A stretch of 16,624 nucleotides of DNA from Candidatus Gastranaerophilales bacterium (GCA_944323095.1 CALURE010000020.1:1-16624), one strand, 5' to 3'. Positions 1-6,070 are shown, counted from the stretch's first letter. A program made the numbers and translations. The notes: generated by a model not told the origin, from the letters alone.

Positions 1-1109
1 CTCCTATGCCGACATACGGGTTTCATGCACTGGAAGTTTTATCTCATCAAAAAACAAATCCGTTTTCCAAAAACCGTACAGGAATAAGCTTAGGGGAAGG
101 CGGAGCTTTGTTTCTATTAGAAAAAGGGAAAGGTAATGGTATAAAAATTTTCGGTATCGGAGAAACTTCAGACGCTTATCATTCTGCAACCCCTGATCCT
201 GAAGGGGTTCAAGCCTCAATTGCAATTCAGCAGGCGCTGGATGAATCAGGCTTTAAAGCCGAAAATATAGATTACATAAATCTTCATGGAACAGGAACCG
301 TTTCAAATGATTTGATGGAAGCAAATGCAGTTTATAAAATCTTTGGCAACAAAGTCCCTGCAAGCTCTACAAAACCGATGACAGGCCATTGCCTCGGCGC
401 TGCCGCAAGCGTTGAAACTTATATATGTTATGAGATTTTAAAAGGTCAAAGAGCCTTGCCAATCCACGAATATGACGGAGAATACGATGAAACTCTGCCT
501 AAAATCAATCTTGTTAACAAAGATACTCCGCAGAAAAATATAAATACCTGTATGTGCACCTCATTCGGGTTTGGCGGAACAAATGCGGTAGTAATACTGG
601 GAAAACATTCCCCCTCATCCGGCTCCGCCACCTTCTCCCGCGGCAGTGGAGAAGGAAGTAGACTTTTTCCATCATTAGAAAATGTTCTTCCGCATGACAG
701 GCCGATGATTTTGATTGACAAAATTTTAGAAGTCGATATGGATAAAAAATTTGTCAAAACATCTGTTGAAATAAGTGAAGATAAAATATTTTTTGATAAA
801 GAAATCAATGGTATCTCTCCACTTGCGGGGATTGAATTTATGGCGCAAACAATCGGGTGCTACGCTTATTACAAAGCAGGCCAAACTATTCCGAAAATCG
901 GATTTCTTCTCGGTACAAGACTTTATGAAAATTCTCTTGACAAATTTGAAAACGGAAAAACTTATACTATTACTGCACAGGAAATTTATACTGATAACGA
1001 ACTTGTCTCATTTGAATGTTTAATTTATAATGAAAATGAAGAGGTGGCAAAAGCGGCGGTAAATGTGTTCCAGCCAAAAGATGCAGAAGCTTATTTAAAG
1101 GAATTATGA
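1..1109 (+). CDS. Beta-ketoacyl-ACP synthase fused to 3-hydroxyacyl-ACP dehydratase (ApeO-ApeP-like), 5' partial
   Basis: The reading frame is open to the window edge and starts inside a ketosynthase, so the N-terminal half with the active-site Cys lies outside. Numbering from the Met at base 6, residues 1-200 are the thiolase-fold C-terminal half: the LGEGGALFLLE segment, the HGTGT motif with His94, Lys123, the GHCLGAA motif with His128, and the terminal FGFGGTNA motif. Residues about 222-367 form a hotdog dehydratase of the FabZ/ApeP type, with LPHDRPMILID (catalytic-type His230) and GIEFMAQ (acidic Glu277). The product should condense and dehydrate ACP-bound acyl chains in the cytoplasm. 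The next two genes supply the ketoreductase and another ketosynthase, which is the order seen at the end of aryl polyene clusters, where ApeO and ApeP are usually separate proteins. The linker (residues about 201-220) is Ser/Gly-rich, encoded by unusually GC-rich DNA, and looks like a repeat insertion. A less specific fatty-acid-synthesis role cannot be excluded. Confidence 0.88.
   Translation, partial: PMPTYGFHALEVLSHQKTNPFSKNRTGISLGEGGALFLLEKGKGNGIKIFGIGETSDAYHSATPDPEGVQASIAIQQALDESGFKAENIDYINLHGTGTVSNDLMEANAVYKIFGNKVPASSTKPMTGHCLGAAASVETYICYEILKGQRALPIHEYDGEYDETLPKINLVNKDTPQKNINTCMCTSFGFGGTNAVVILGKHSPSSGSATFSRGSGEGSRLFPSLENVLPHDRPMILIDKILEVDMDKKFVKTSVEISEDKIFFDKEINGISPLAGIEFMAQTIGCYAYYKAGQTIPKIGFLLGTRLYENSLDKFENGKTYTITAQEIYTDNELVSFECLIYNENEEVAKAAVNVFQPKDAEAYLKEL
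609..660 (+). repeat. GC-rich palindromic repeat inserted in frame in the KS-DH linker
   Basis: This stretch is much richer in C and G than the flanking AT-rich coding DNA. Its core is a perfect 8-bp inverted repeat, CCTTCTCC at 631-638 and GGAGAAGG at 648-655, with a 9-base loop. The left part (CCCTCATCCGGC) resembles small palindromic intergenic repeats known from many bacterial genomes. It contributes about 17-20 Ser/Gly-rich residues without breaking the frame. Only one copy lies in the window, so the repeat assignment rests on composition, symmetry and remembered similarity. Confidence 0.5.
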
Positions 1110-1834
1110 TGGGTGAGACTAATTTGAAAAGAGTTTTAGTTACAGGTTCAAGCAGAGGTATAGGCAAAGAAACTGCACTTTATCTTGCAAAAAACGGGTT
1201 TGATATTGATGTCCATTACGCAGGCAACGAAGCAAAAGCAAAAGAAACCGCCGATGAAATAAAGGCTCTGGGGCGGAATGCGGAAATTTTAAAATTTGAT
1301 ATTAAAAACAGGGAAGAATGTGCATCTGTCCTTGAGGGCAAGCTTTATTACGGAATTGTTTTGAATGCCGGAATTGCAAGAGATAATGTTTTTCCGGCTC
1401 TGGAAGGTGATGAGTGGGATGAAATTATTTCAACAAACCTGACAGGATTTTATAATGTCCTAAAACCTCTTGTAATGCCGATGATTTCAAACAGAATTAA
1501 GGGAAGAATTATTGCTATGTCTTCTGTTGCCGCGCTCTCAGGCAACCGCGGGCAGGTAAATTATTCTGCATCAAAGGCGGGAATTATAGGTGCCGTAAAA
1601 TCTCTTGCGCTTGAACTTGCAAAACGGGGGATTACTGTAAACTGTATTGCTCCGGGGGTAATTAATACCGATATGATAAAAGATGTTCCGCTGGATGAGG
1701 TCAAAAAATTAATCCCGATGAAAAGATTAGGTGAGGCTAAAGAGGTTGCAAGCCTTGTAAATTATCTTATGAGCGAAGACGCATCATACATTACAGGGCA
1801 GGTAATTTCCGTAAACGGAGGGCTTTACTTATGA
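1106..1834 (+). CDS. 3-ketoacyl-ACP reductase, aryl-polyene type (ApeQ/FabG-like SDR)
   Basis: This is a classical short-chain dehydrogenase/reductase of 242 residues that should reduce ACP-bound 3-ketoacyl groups with NADPH in the cytoplasm. The dinucleotide motif TGSSRGIG is at residues 13-20, NAG at 87-89, Asn111 is the structural Asn, and Ser140, Tyr153 and Lys157 complete the catalytic tetrad with the usual 13- and 4-residue spacing. The segments YYGIVLNAGIARDNVFPAL, FYNVLKPLVMPMI and GNRGQVNYSASKAGIIGA are characteristic, in my recollection, of the FabG of aryl polyene clusters. The gene overlaps the end of the fusion gene by ATGA, implying translational coupling. AAGGA at 1098-1102 is better spaced for the second ATG (1109) than for the first, so the protein may start at MGETNLKRV. 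Confidence 0.9.
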   Translation: MMGETNLKRVLVTGSSRGIGKETALYLAKNGFDIDVHYAGNEAKAKETADEIKALGRNAEILKFDIKNREECASVLEGKLYYGIVLNAGIARDNVFPALEGDEWDEIISTNLTGFYNVLKPLVMPMISNRIKGRIIAMSSVAALSGNRGQVNYSASKAGIIGAVKSLALELAKRGITVNCIAPGVINTDMIKDVPLDEVKKLIPMKRLGEAKEVASLVNYLMSEDASYITGQVISVNGGLYL

Positions 1835-3057
1835 CAAAACGTGTAGTTGTAACAGGAATGGCGCTCACAAGCCCTTTAGGCAGCAATATTGATGCTTGTT
1901 TCGAAAGTTTATTAAAACTTGAAAACTGTGTTGAATATAATAAAGACCTTGACCGGTATCAAAGACTGAATACACGACTATCAGCACATGTCAAAGATTT
2001 TGAAATTCCGCCGACTTATAACAGAAAAGTTACCCGTACAATGGGGCCTTTATCAATTATGGCTGTAAGAACAGCTGAACAGGCGCTTGAAGATTCGGGG
2101 CTTCTCGGTGATGAAATTATTACAAACGGGCAGACAGGTGTAAGCTACGGTTCTTCATCAGGCTCACTTGATGCAATAATAGATTTTTACGGAATGCAGG
2201 TTGATAAAGTGGTAAGGGGTCTGAATTCAGGTTCATATGTAAAAATGATGCCCCAGACTGCTCCTGTAAATATTTCGCTTTACTTAAAAACCACAGGCCG
2301 CCTTGTTCCCTGTTCAACTGCCTGTACATCAGGCTCAATGGGCATCGGATATGCCTATGAAACAATCAAAAACGGTTATGAAACAGTAATGATTGCAGGC
2401 GGCGGCGAAGAACTTCATGCAACGGAAATTGCAATCTTTGACACATTGTATGCAACAAGTTTGAAAAACGATACTCCGAAATTAACCCCCTCGCCTTTTG
2501 ATAAAAACCGCGACGGGCTTGTGCTCGGCGAAGGCGCAGGAACAGTAATTCTTGAAGAATATGAACACGCAAAAAAACGCGGGGCAAAAATTTATGCAGA
2601 AATCACAGGTTTCGGCACAAACACTGACGGAACACATATTACAAATCCCAATAGAGAAACCATGAAAACCGCGCTTGAACTTGCGCTTAAAGATGCAAAT
2701 TTGACACCTGACAAAATAGGTTATGTAAATGCACACGGTACAGCAACAATTCAGGGTGATCTGGCAGAAACATGGGCGACAGAACAGGTATTTAAAAGAG
2801 AAATTCCCGTAAGTTCCACAAAAAGCTACACAGGCCACACACTTGGCGCCTGCGGTGCAATTGAAGCGATTTTAACAATAGAAATGATGAACAGAGGCTG
2901 GTTCCACCCGACACTGAATTTAACGGAAATTGACCCCGAATGCGGAAAACTTGGTTACATTACAGGTGAAGGCAGACAAATAAAAACGGATTATGTAATG
3001 TCAAATAACTTTGCCTTCGGCGGGATTAATACGTCATTGATATTTAAAAGAATTTAA
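1831..3057 (+). CDS. Beta-ketoacyl-ACP synthase II-type (ApeR/FabF-like)
   Basis: The 408-residue protein is a complete thiolase-fold condensing enzyme. Visible are the N-terminal VVVTGMALTSPLG motif, the active-site Cys165 in STACTSGS, the first catalytic His302 in AHGTAT, Lys331, the second His336 in GHTLGACGA, and the C-terminal NNFAFGGINTS motif. It should catalyse decarboxylative Claisen condensation of malonyl-ACP with an acyl primer or chain. It overlaps the reductase by ATGA and has its own GGAGG at 1817-1821, nine bases before ATG, so the three genes form one transcription unit. Being last in a KS-DH-KR-KS series, it fits the position of ApeR. Housekeeping FabF is the alternative, but no acpP or other fab gene is next to it. 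No clear terminator follows; repeat-rich DNA begins directly. Confidence 0.88.
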   Translation: MTKRVVVTGMALTSPLGSNIDACFESLLKLENCVEYNKDLDRYQRLNTRLSAHVKDFEIPPTYNRKVTRTMGPLSIMAVRTAEQALEDSGLLGDEIITNGQTGVSYGSSSGSLDAIIDFYGMQVDKVVRGLNSGSYVKMMPQTAPVNISLYLKTTGRLVPCSTACTSGSMGIGYAYETIKNGYETVMIAGGGEELHATEIAIFDTLYATSLKNDTPKLTPSPFDKNRDGLVLGEGAGTVILEEYEHAKKRGAKIYAEITGFGTNTDGTHITNPNRETMKTALELALKDANLTPDKIGYVNAHGTATIQGDLAETWATEQVFKREIPVSSTKSYTGHTLGACGAIEAILTIEMMNRGWFHPTLNLTEIDPECGKLGYITGEGRQIKTDYVMSNNFAFGGINTSLIFKRI

Positions 3058-3069
3058 TGTTATATTATT

Positions 3070-3196
3070 AGAAGACTGGAAGTTCAGAGGTCAGGAAGGC
3101 AAGCTGTTATCGGTGCTTCGCACGAAAGTAACTTATTTGCGGGCTCTGCCCGCCGTAAACAGCCTGACCTCCTGCCTTCTTGACTTCCGTTGGCTA
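3070..3196. repeat. Composite palindromic repeat (MITE-like) downstream of the KS operon
   Basis: A 31-base arm beginning GGAAGTTCAGAGG (about 3077-3107) is answered by an imperfect inverted copy ending TTGACTTCC (about 3159-3189), with about 24 of 31 positions matching. Between them are two small perfect hairpins: GTGC-TTC-GCAC at 3113-3123 and GCGGGC-TCT-GCCCGC at 3139-3153. No reading frame of note crosses it. The nested structure resembles a miniature non-autonomous mobile element or a folded intergenic repeat. Confidence 0.55.
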
Positions 3197-3226
3197 GTAG
3201 GGTGGGATAAGCAAAGCGTTCCCACC
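3197..3226 (+). repeat. Palindromic dispersed repeat, copy 1
   Basis: GGTGGGA at 3201-3207 pairs with TCCCACC at 3220-3226. The same unit occurs in opposite orientation at 5007-5031 and differs only by a 5-base indel (AAAGC) in the centre. Two copies in one window, both intergenic and both beside other palindromic repeats, support a dispersed repeat family. Confidence 0.7.
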
Positions 3227-3234
3227 TTCAATGA

Positions 3235-3279
3235 TTATTAGAAGAACAGAAGTTCAGAGATCAGGAAGGCAGGCTGTTT
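3235..3279 (+). repeat. Second direct copy of the arm of the composite repeat
   Basis: The stretch from ATTATTAGAAGA through AGGCAGGCTGTTTT repeats, with a few substitutions, the left arm and flank of the composite repeat at about 3065-3108. It stands alone, without the internal hairpins or an inverted partner, so it looks like a solo end or a truncated copy. It lies directly before the end of the NUMOD-like gene. Confidence 0.6.
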
Positions 3280-3320
3280 TCATTTATAGCGGTGGTGGTA
3301 GAATTATTCAAAGTTTTTTA

Positions 3321-3662
3321 TTATCTCTCATCTACAAATTGCCAGTGAAAACCATAAGCAGTTTCTTCTCTATTTTTACAAGCGTTTTTAATACGGATAT
3401 AGGCTGTATAACTGTAAGATAAGCCTTTCTTAACCAGCATTTCATTTGCCTGTTTCGCACTGTTAAATATTTCACCTGTTTCAACACATTTTACCTTTTT
3501 CGCTTTTTCTTTACACGACTTATAAGGGGATAGGTCTTTTTGAACAGACAAAAATATTTCCTGATTAACTCTATATGTGCCTAACACTGCGTCATTTCTC
3601 ATTAATCTGATGATATAGGGCGAGTTTTTCGATAATTTGTCTTCTTTGTTATTTTTATACAT
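3321..3662 (-). CDS. Small protein with a NUMOD1/IENR1-like DNA-binding module
   Basis: The protein has 113 residues, is basic, and has no signal peptide or membrane segment. Residues about 57-111 (VKCVETGEIFNSAKQANEML, then IKNACKN and GFHWQFVDE) follow the pattern of the NUMOD1/IENR1 modules found with homing endonucleases: V-x-C-x-E-T-G-E-x-F-x-S followed by a helix, a basic ACK segment and an aromatic HW. That module binds DNA in the proteins where it was described. No nuclease motif such as GIY-YIG or HNH is visible, so this is either a stand-alone DNA-binding protein or the remnant of an endonuclease. AAGGA lies about six bases before the ATG. It is divergent from the XRE gene at 3785 and flanked downstream by repeats, which suits an accessory locus. 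Confidence 0.65.
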   Translation of the reverse strand: MYKNNKEDKLSKNSPYIIRLMRNDAVLGTYRVNQEIFLSVQKDLSPYKSCKEKAKKVKCVETGEIFNSAKQANEMLVKKGLSYSYTAYIRIKNACKNREETAYGFHWQFVDER

Positions 3663-3784
3663 AGAAATCCTTAATAGTCTTTAAAATTTTTATATTTATA
3701 AATCCTTTATTTACAAGTATTTATGATATAAAAATATTATCCCATAGTTTTTATATTGTCAAATAATTTCATAAAATTTTAATT

Positions 3785-4027
3785 ATGGGGAAAAAACAAT
3801 TCTCATATGATAAAATTTTATGTAGACATTTTGGTCTAAAAGTGGCTGCATTACGTAAAGATAAAGATTTGCCTCAAGATGAATTAGCATTTATGGCGGG
3901 TATTTCCACCAGCTATTTAAGTGCAATTGAGAGAGGTGTAACAGACACTACTATATCAACAGTAAAACGTATAGCTAAGGCACTTGAAGTTGATCTATAT
4001 GAATTATTTATTTTTCAAAACAAGTAA
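3785..4027 (+). CDS. XRE-family transcriptional regulator (first of a tandem pair)
   Basis: The 80-residue protein is almost entirely one Cro/CI-type helix-turn-helix domain. Residues about 16-71 hold the five-helix pattern, with LPQDELAFMAGISTSYLSAI as helices 2-3 and ERGVTDTTIST leading into helix 4. No ligand or oligomerisation domain follows, so it is a minimal DNA-binding regulator of unknown targets. The next gene is a paralog: by hand alignment 51 of 77 positions are identical, including an unbroken 17-residue block in the recognition-helix region. No Shine-Dalgarno precedes ATG. A TAAAAT hexamer ends seven bases upstream (3772-3777), compatible with a leaderless mRNA. Confidence 0.85.
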   Translation: MGKKQFSYDKILCRHFGLKVAALRKDKDLPQDELAFMAGISTSYLSAIERGVTDTTISTVKRIAKALEVDLYELFIFQNK

Positions 4028-4128
4028 TTAAAATTGTTACAAATATTAAGGTAGTACACCGGCATTATACTAATTTCAACTATCCGATAATTTAAATTTT
4101 AAAAATGTATATTATATTATTGCCATTA

Positions 4129-4362
4129 ATGGGTAAAAGAGCATTTAAATATGATAAAGTTTTAACAAGAAAATTTGGGCAAAAAATTGCTTTTTTGCGT
4201 AAAAATCTTAGTATTACACAGGATGAGCTTGCTTTTAGAGTAAATATATCACCCAGTTATTTAAGTGCAATTGAAAGAGGAGTAACTGATACCACAATAT
4301 CGACTGCCAAAAGATTGGCAAAGGCTTTTAACATATCATTGCAGGAATTGTTCAACTTTTAA
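4129..4362 (+). CDS. XRE-family transcriptional regulator (second of a tandem pair)
   Basis: A single Cro/CI-type helix-turn-helix domain of 77 residues, with ITQDELAFRVNISPSYLSAI as helices 2-3. An in-frame ATG exists at 4105, but 4129 is preferred: it gives MGKRAFKYDK, which aligns residue for residue with the start of the neighbouring paralog, and the extra residues would be a hydrophobic MYIILLPL unlike the family. No Shine-Dalgarno is seen. TATTAT at 4115-4120 ends eight bases before this ATG, again suggesting a leaderless transcript. The almost identical recognition region suggests that both paralogs bind the same or very similar sites, as antagonists or as a heterodimer. A tandem duplication explains the arrangement. 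Confidence 0.83.
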   Translation: MGKRAFKYDKVLTRKFGQKIAFLRKNLSITQDELAFRVNISPSYLSAIERGVTDTTISTAKRLAKAFNISLQELFNF

Positions 4363-4390
4363 ATAATTTACAGTAGATTATTTTATATAT

Positions 4391-4463
4391 AAAAACAACA
4401 CAATTTTTGTGTCTATTGTATTTGAAATTTAAGATTGACTATAGGCTCCAAAAATTGTGTTGT
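4391..4463 (-). terminator. Long inverted repeat acting as terminator for the minus-strand gene at 4475
   Basis: ACAACACAATTTTTG at 4395-4409 and its exact complement at 4449-4463 form a perfect 15-bp stem with a 39-base loop. Read on the minus strand it lies 11 bases past the stop codon and is followed by a run of T (4395-4391). The long loop is unusual for an intrinsic terminator. It could also block readthrough from the XRE gene on the other strand, although the T-run there is only part of the stem. Confidence 0.7.
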
Positions 4464-4474
4464 GGTAGTTTTAA

Positions 4475-4873
4475 CTATTCATCTTGCTGTTGTTTAATCA
4501 AACTTCCGACTGCTGCATATACAGCGGCAGAAATTTCGGCAGTTGAACTAAACGGCCCGTATTTTTTGATAAAATCTGCCGCGTCAAATGTATTAAGATA
4601 GTTCTGCAATGCTGCATTTGATTCTGCGGTCAAATTATTTACAAACATTATGTTTTTCAAATAATTTGCGGCCTTTTCTTCAACATCTTCTTTACCGTAA
4701 TCCGAAGATGCAAATTGTACGGTATCTTTTTGCTGCTTTTCTTTTGTAGCTACACCGTATTCTTTAGCTTCTTCTGCGGCTTTTTGTTCTTCCTGTTCTT
4801 TTAATTCTTCTTCTTCACCAATAGCAGCTGCTGCCGAAGTGTAGGCATTTGCTGATACTCCTGAAATTTCCAT
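4475..4873 (-). CDS. Small acidic alanine/glutamate-rich protein of unknown function
   Basis: I do not recognise this 132-residue protein. It opens with MEISGVSANAYTSAAAAIGE, continues with a strongly charged Glu/Lys/Ala helix-forming stretch (residues about 20-50, likely coiled coil), and ends in a more ordered-looking C-terminal part (NYLKNIMFVNNLTAESNAAL and later KKYGPFSSTAEISAAVYAAV). It has no signal peptide, membrane segment or Cys. AAAGGA lies about eight bases before the ATG, a promoter candidate sits about 50 bases upstream, and a terminator follows, so it is a complete monocistronic gene. The neighbouring minus-strand gene at 5257 is similar in size, acidity and layout but not obviously homologous. 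Confidence 0.75.
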   Translation of the reverse strand: MEISGVSANAYTSAAAAIGEEEELKEQEEQKAAEEAKEYGVATKEKQQKDTVQFASSDYGKEDVEEKAANYLKNIMFVNNLTAESNAALQNYLNTFDAADFIKKYGPFSSTAEISAAVYAAVGSLIKQQQDE

Positions 4874-4927
4874 AATACCTGTCCTTTCTGTAAAACTACT
4901 ATTTTTACATGAACGTATATCGGATAA

Positions 4928-4956
4928 TTTATAAAAAAACTTTAAATTTTTGTAAA
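4928..4956 (-). promoter_or_regulatory. Promoter candidate for the acidic-protein gene at 4475
   Basis: On the minus strand TTTACA (4956-4951), a 17-base spacer and TATAAA (4933-4928) form a sigma-70-type promoter. Transcription would start near 4921 and give a leader of about 48 bases that includes the AAAGGA ribosome binding site. Confidence 0.5.
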
Positions 4957-5006
4957 TAAATATTACAAAGATTATTTTATTGGGATTTATATTGCAGCAG
5001 ATAAGT

Positions 5007-5031
5007 GGTGGGAACGCTTATCCCACCCTAC
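5007..5031 (-). repeat. Palindromic dispersed repeat, copy 2 (inverted relative to copy 1)
   Basis: GGTGGGA at 5007-5013 pairs with TCCCACC at 5021-5027. Read on the minus strand, the unit equals the copy at 3197-3226 except for the absence of a central AAAGC. It lies 23 bases before a second palindromic repeat of a different family. Confidence 0.7.
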
Positions 5032-5053
5032 GAAATTATTCAAAAACATAAAT

Positions 5054-5109
5054 GTCATTCTGAACTTGTTTCAGAATCTCACGGGATCCCGAAACGAGTT
5101 CGGGATGAC
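5054..5109. repeat. Long imperfect palindrome starting GTCATTCTGAAC
   Basis: Two 25-base arms (5054-5078 and 5085-5109) are complementary at 20 of 25 positions around a 6-base centre. All five differences are transitions, so most remain pairable as G-U in one or the other RNA strand. The arm sequence matches a type of dispersed palindromic repeat I recall from several bacterial phyla. No coding capacity is evident. Confidence 0.7.
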
Positions 5110-5193
5110 GTAACAATCCGGCATACTGAATGTTTGGCTGTCCTCCGTTGGTCGTTCCCTCACCCATAGCAGAGAAAGTGTGCCGCTCCACAT
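5110..5193. other. Intergenic remainder, nothing assignable
   Basis: About 80 bases of more balanced composition lie between the long palindrome and the terminator. I see no reading frame with a start signal, no strong hairpin and no second copy elsewhere in the window. The composition suggests that it is part of a larger repeat or insertion remnant. Confidence 0.35.
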
Positions 5194-5222
5194 AAAAAAG
5201 ACCGATTGTATAACCGGTCTTT
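5194..5222 (-). terminator. Rho-independent terminator of the gene at 5257
   Basis: AAAGACCG (5197-5204) and CGGTCTTT (5215-5222) form an 8-bp stem with a 10-base loop. On the minus strand it is followed by a run of T (5199-5194) and lies 34 bases past the stop codon of the gene at 5257. Confidence 0.85.
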
Positions 5223-5256
5223 AAAATGCGTGTGAGTAAATTTGTATATTTATAAG

Positions 5257-5688
5257 TTAAACTAATGCGTCTAAATATTCTGTAACACCTGCGGCTGTTT
5301 CTTCACCTAACGGTTTATTCATATGTTTTGCAAATTTGTCAGGGTCAACTCCTTTAATATTTGCCATTGCGTACTGTGCAAAATCGGGTTCTATTCCCTG
5401 CATTGCATCAAGTGATTCCATAAATGGTGTATTAAAATATTGTTCAATTCTTTTTTGTGTTGCAGCTTCTGATTTATCAACTTTGGATAATTGTACTCCC
5501 CAAATTTGAGCAGCCGTTGCATCTAAAGCGCTTGCCTGAATACCTTCTGTGCCTTTAAAATTAATAACAGGTTTAGCACTATCTGTTTTTTCTTGTTTGT
5601 CTGCTTTCTTTGTTTGCAATGCTTCATAATAAGCTTTTAAAGCTTCTAAATTTGTTTTGTCGCCGCCATTTCCGTTAACTTTTGTCAT
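5257..5688 (-). CDS. Small acidic protein of unknown function
   Basis: I do not recognise this 143-residue protein. It has a polar, charged N-terminal third (Asn/Gly-rich start MTKVNGNGGDKTN, then YYEALQTKKADKQEKTDSAK) and a more ordered C-terminal two thirds with amphipathic segments such as AATQKRIEQYFNTPFMESLD and PDFAQYAMANIKGVDPDKFA. There is no signal peptide, membrane segment or Cys. AAAGGAG lies nine bases before ATG, one of the best ribosome binding sites in the window, so it is probably well translated. A 6-bp hairpin (5707-5723) sits just upstream in the leader. It is monocistronic with its own terminator and divergent from the LuxR-type gene at 6071. Confidence 0.78.
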   Translation of the reverse strand: MTKVNGNGGDKTNLEALKAYYEALQTKKADKQEKTDSAKPVINFKGTEGIQASALDATAAQIWGVQLSKVDKSEAATQKRIEQYFNTPFMESLDAMQGIEPDFAQYAMANIKGVDPDKFAKHMNKPLGEETAAGVTEYLDALV

Positions 5689-6070
5689 TTCCGTTTTCTC
5701 CTTTGTTAACCCGTTAAGGGTTATAATTTACTCACAATATCTATATCGTCATGTTTTTAATAATCTTTAATTAAAAATCATATTTTACAGATATTTGTAA
5801 CATATTTTAATAATACTCTTATCTCTTAAATTTCCATTTAATTGATTTCCATATTTATATAAAGTATTTTTGTATGTAAAAATTGCTTAAAGAGTATATA
5901 TTTTATACATATAATTTTACATTTCTTTACATTTCTAATTTTACAAATTTTCTTGCTTAACAGCAGTATGACTGAAATTTATACTTTTGGCTAATAGTAA
6001 AATCATTTCATTTTGCTAATATTGTAATAAAGTGAGAGCGATTTAAAAAAAGATTAAAGATTAAGGAAAT
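5689..6070. other. AT-rich divergent intergenic region with a leader hairpin
   Basis: This non-coding stretch separates the minus-strand acidic-protein gene from the plus-strand LuxR-type gene and must hold both promoters. TAACCC (5707-5712) and GGGTTA (5718-5723) form a short hairpin next to the AAAGGAG site of the minus-strand gene, a possible leader structure or operator. The rest is very AT-rich, with many TATAAT-like hexamers, so no single promoter can be assigned. No ORF with a start signal longer than a few codons was seen. Confidence 0.45.

Noticed and set aside
446..808. Minus-strand 120-residue open frame opposite the KS-DH gene
   Set aside because: It is the antisense shadow of a well-supported fusion gene, has no ribosome binding site and no recognisable motif.
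3065..3280. CRISPR array
   Set aside because: The repeat copies are inverted or irregularly spaced, imperfect, and there are no cas genes.
3231..3422. Plus-strand 63-residue open frame starting in the repeat region
   Set aside because: It starts inside a repeat copy and runs antisense to the NUMOD-like gene. There is no Shine-Dalgarno and the composition is not coding-like.
4407..4601. Plus-strand 64-residue Cys/Leu-rich open frame
   Set aside because: It begins in the terminator loop and lies antisense to the acidic-protein gene.
5972..5995. Tiny 8-residue ORF in the intergenic region before the LuxR-type gene
   Set aside because: Such ORFs are expected by chance, and no ribosome binding site or attenuator-like structure accompanies it.
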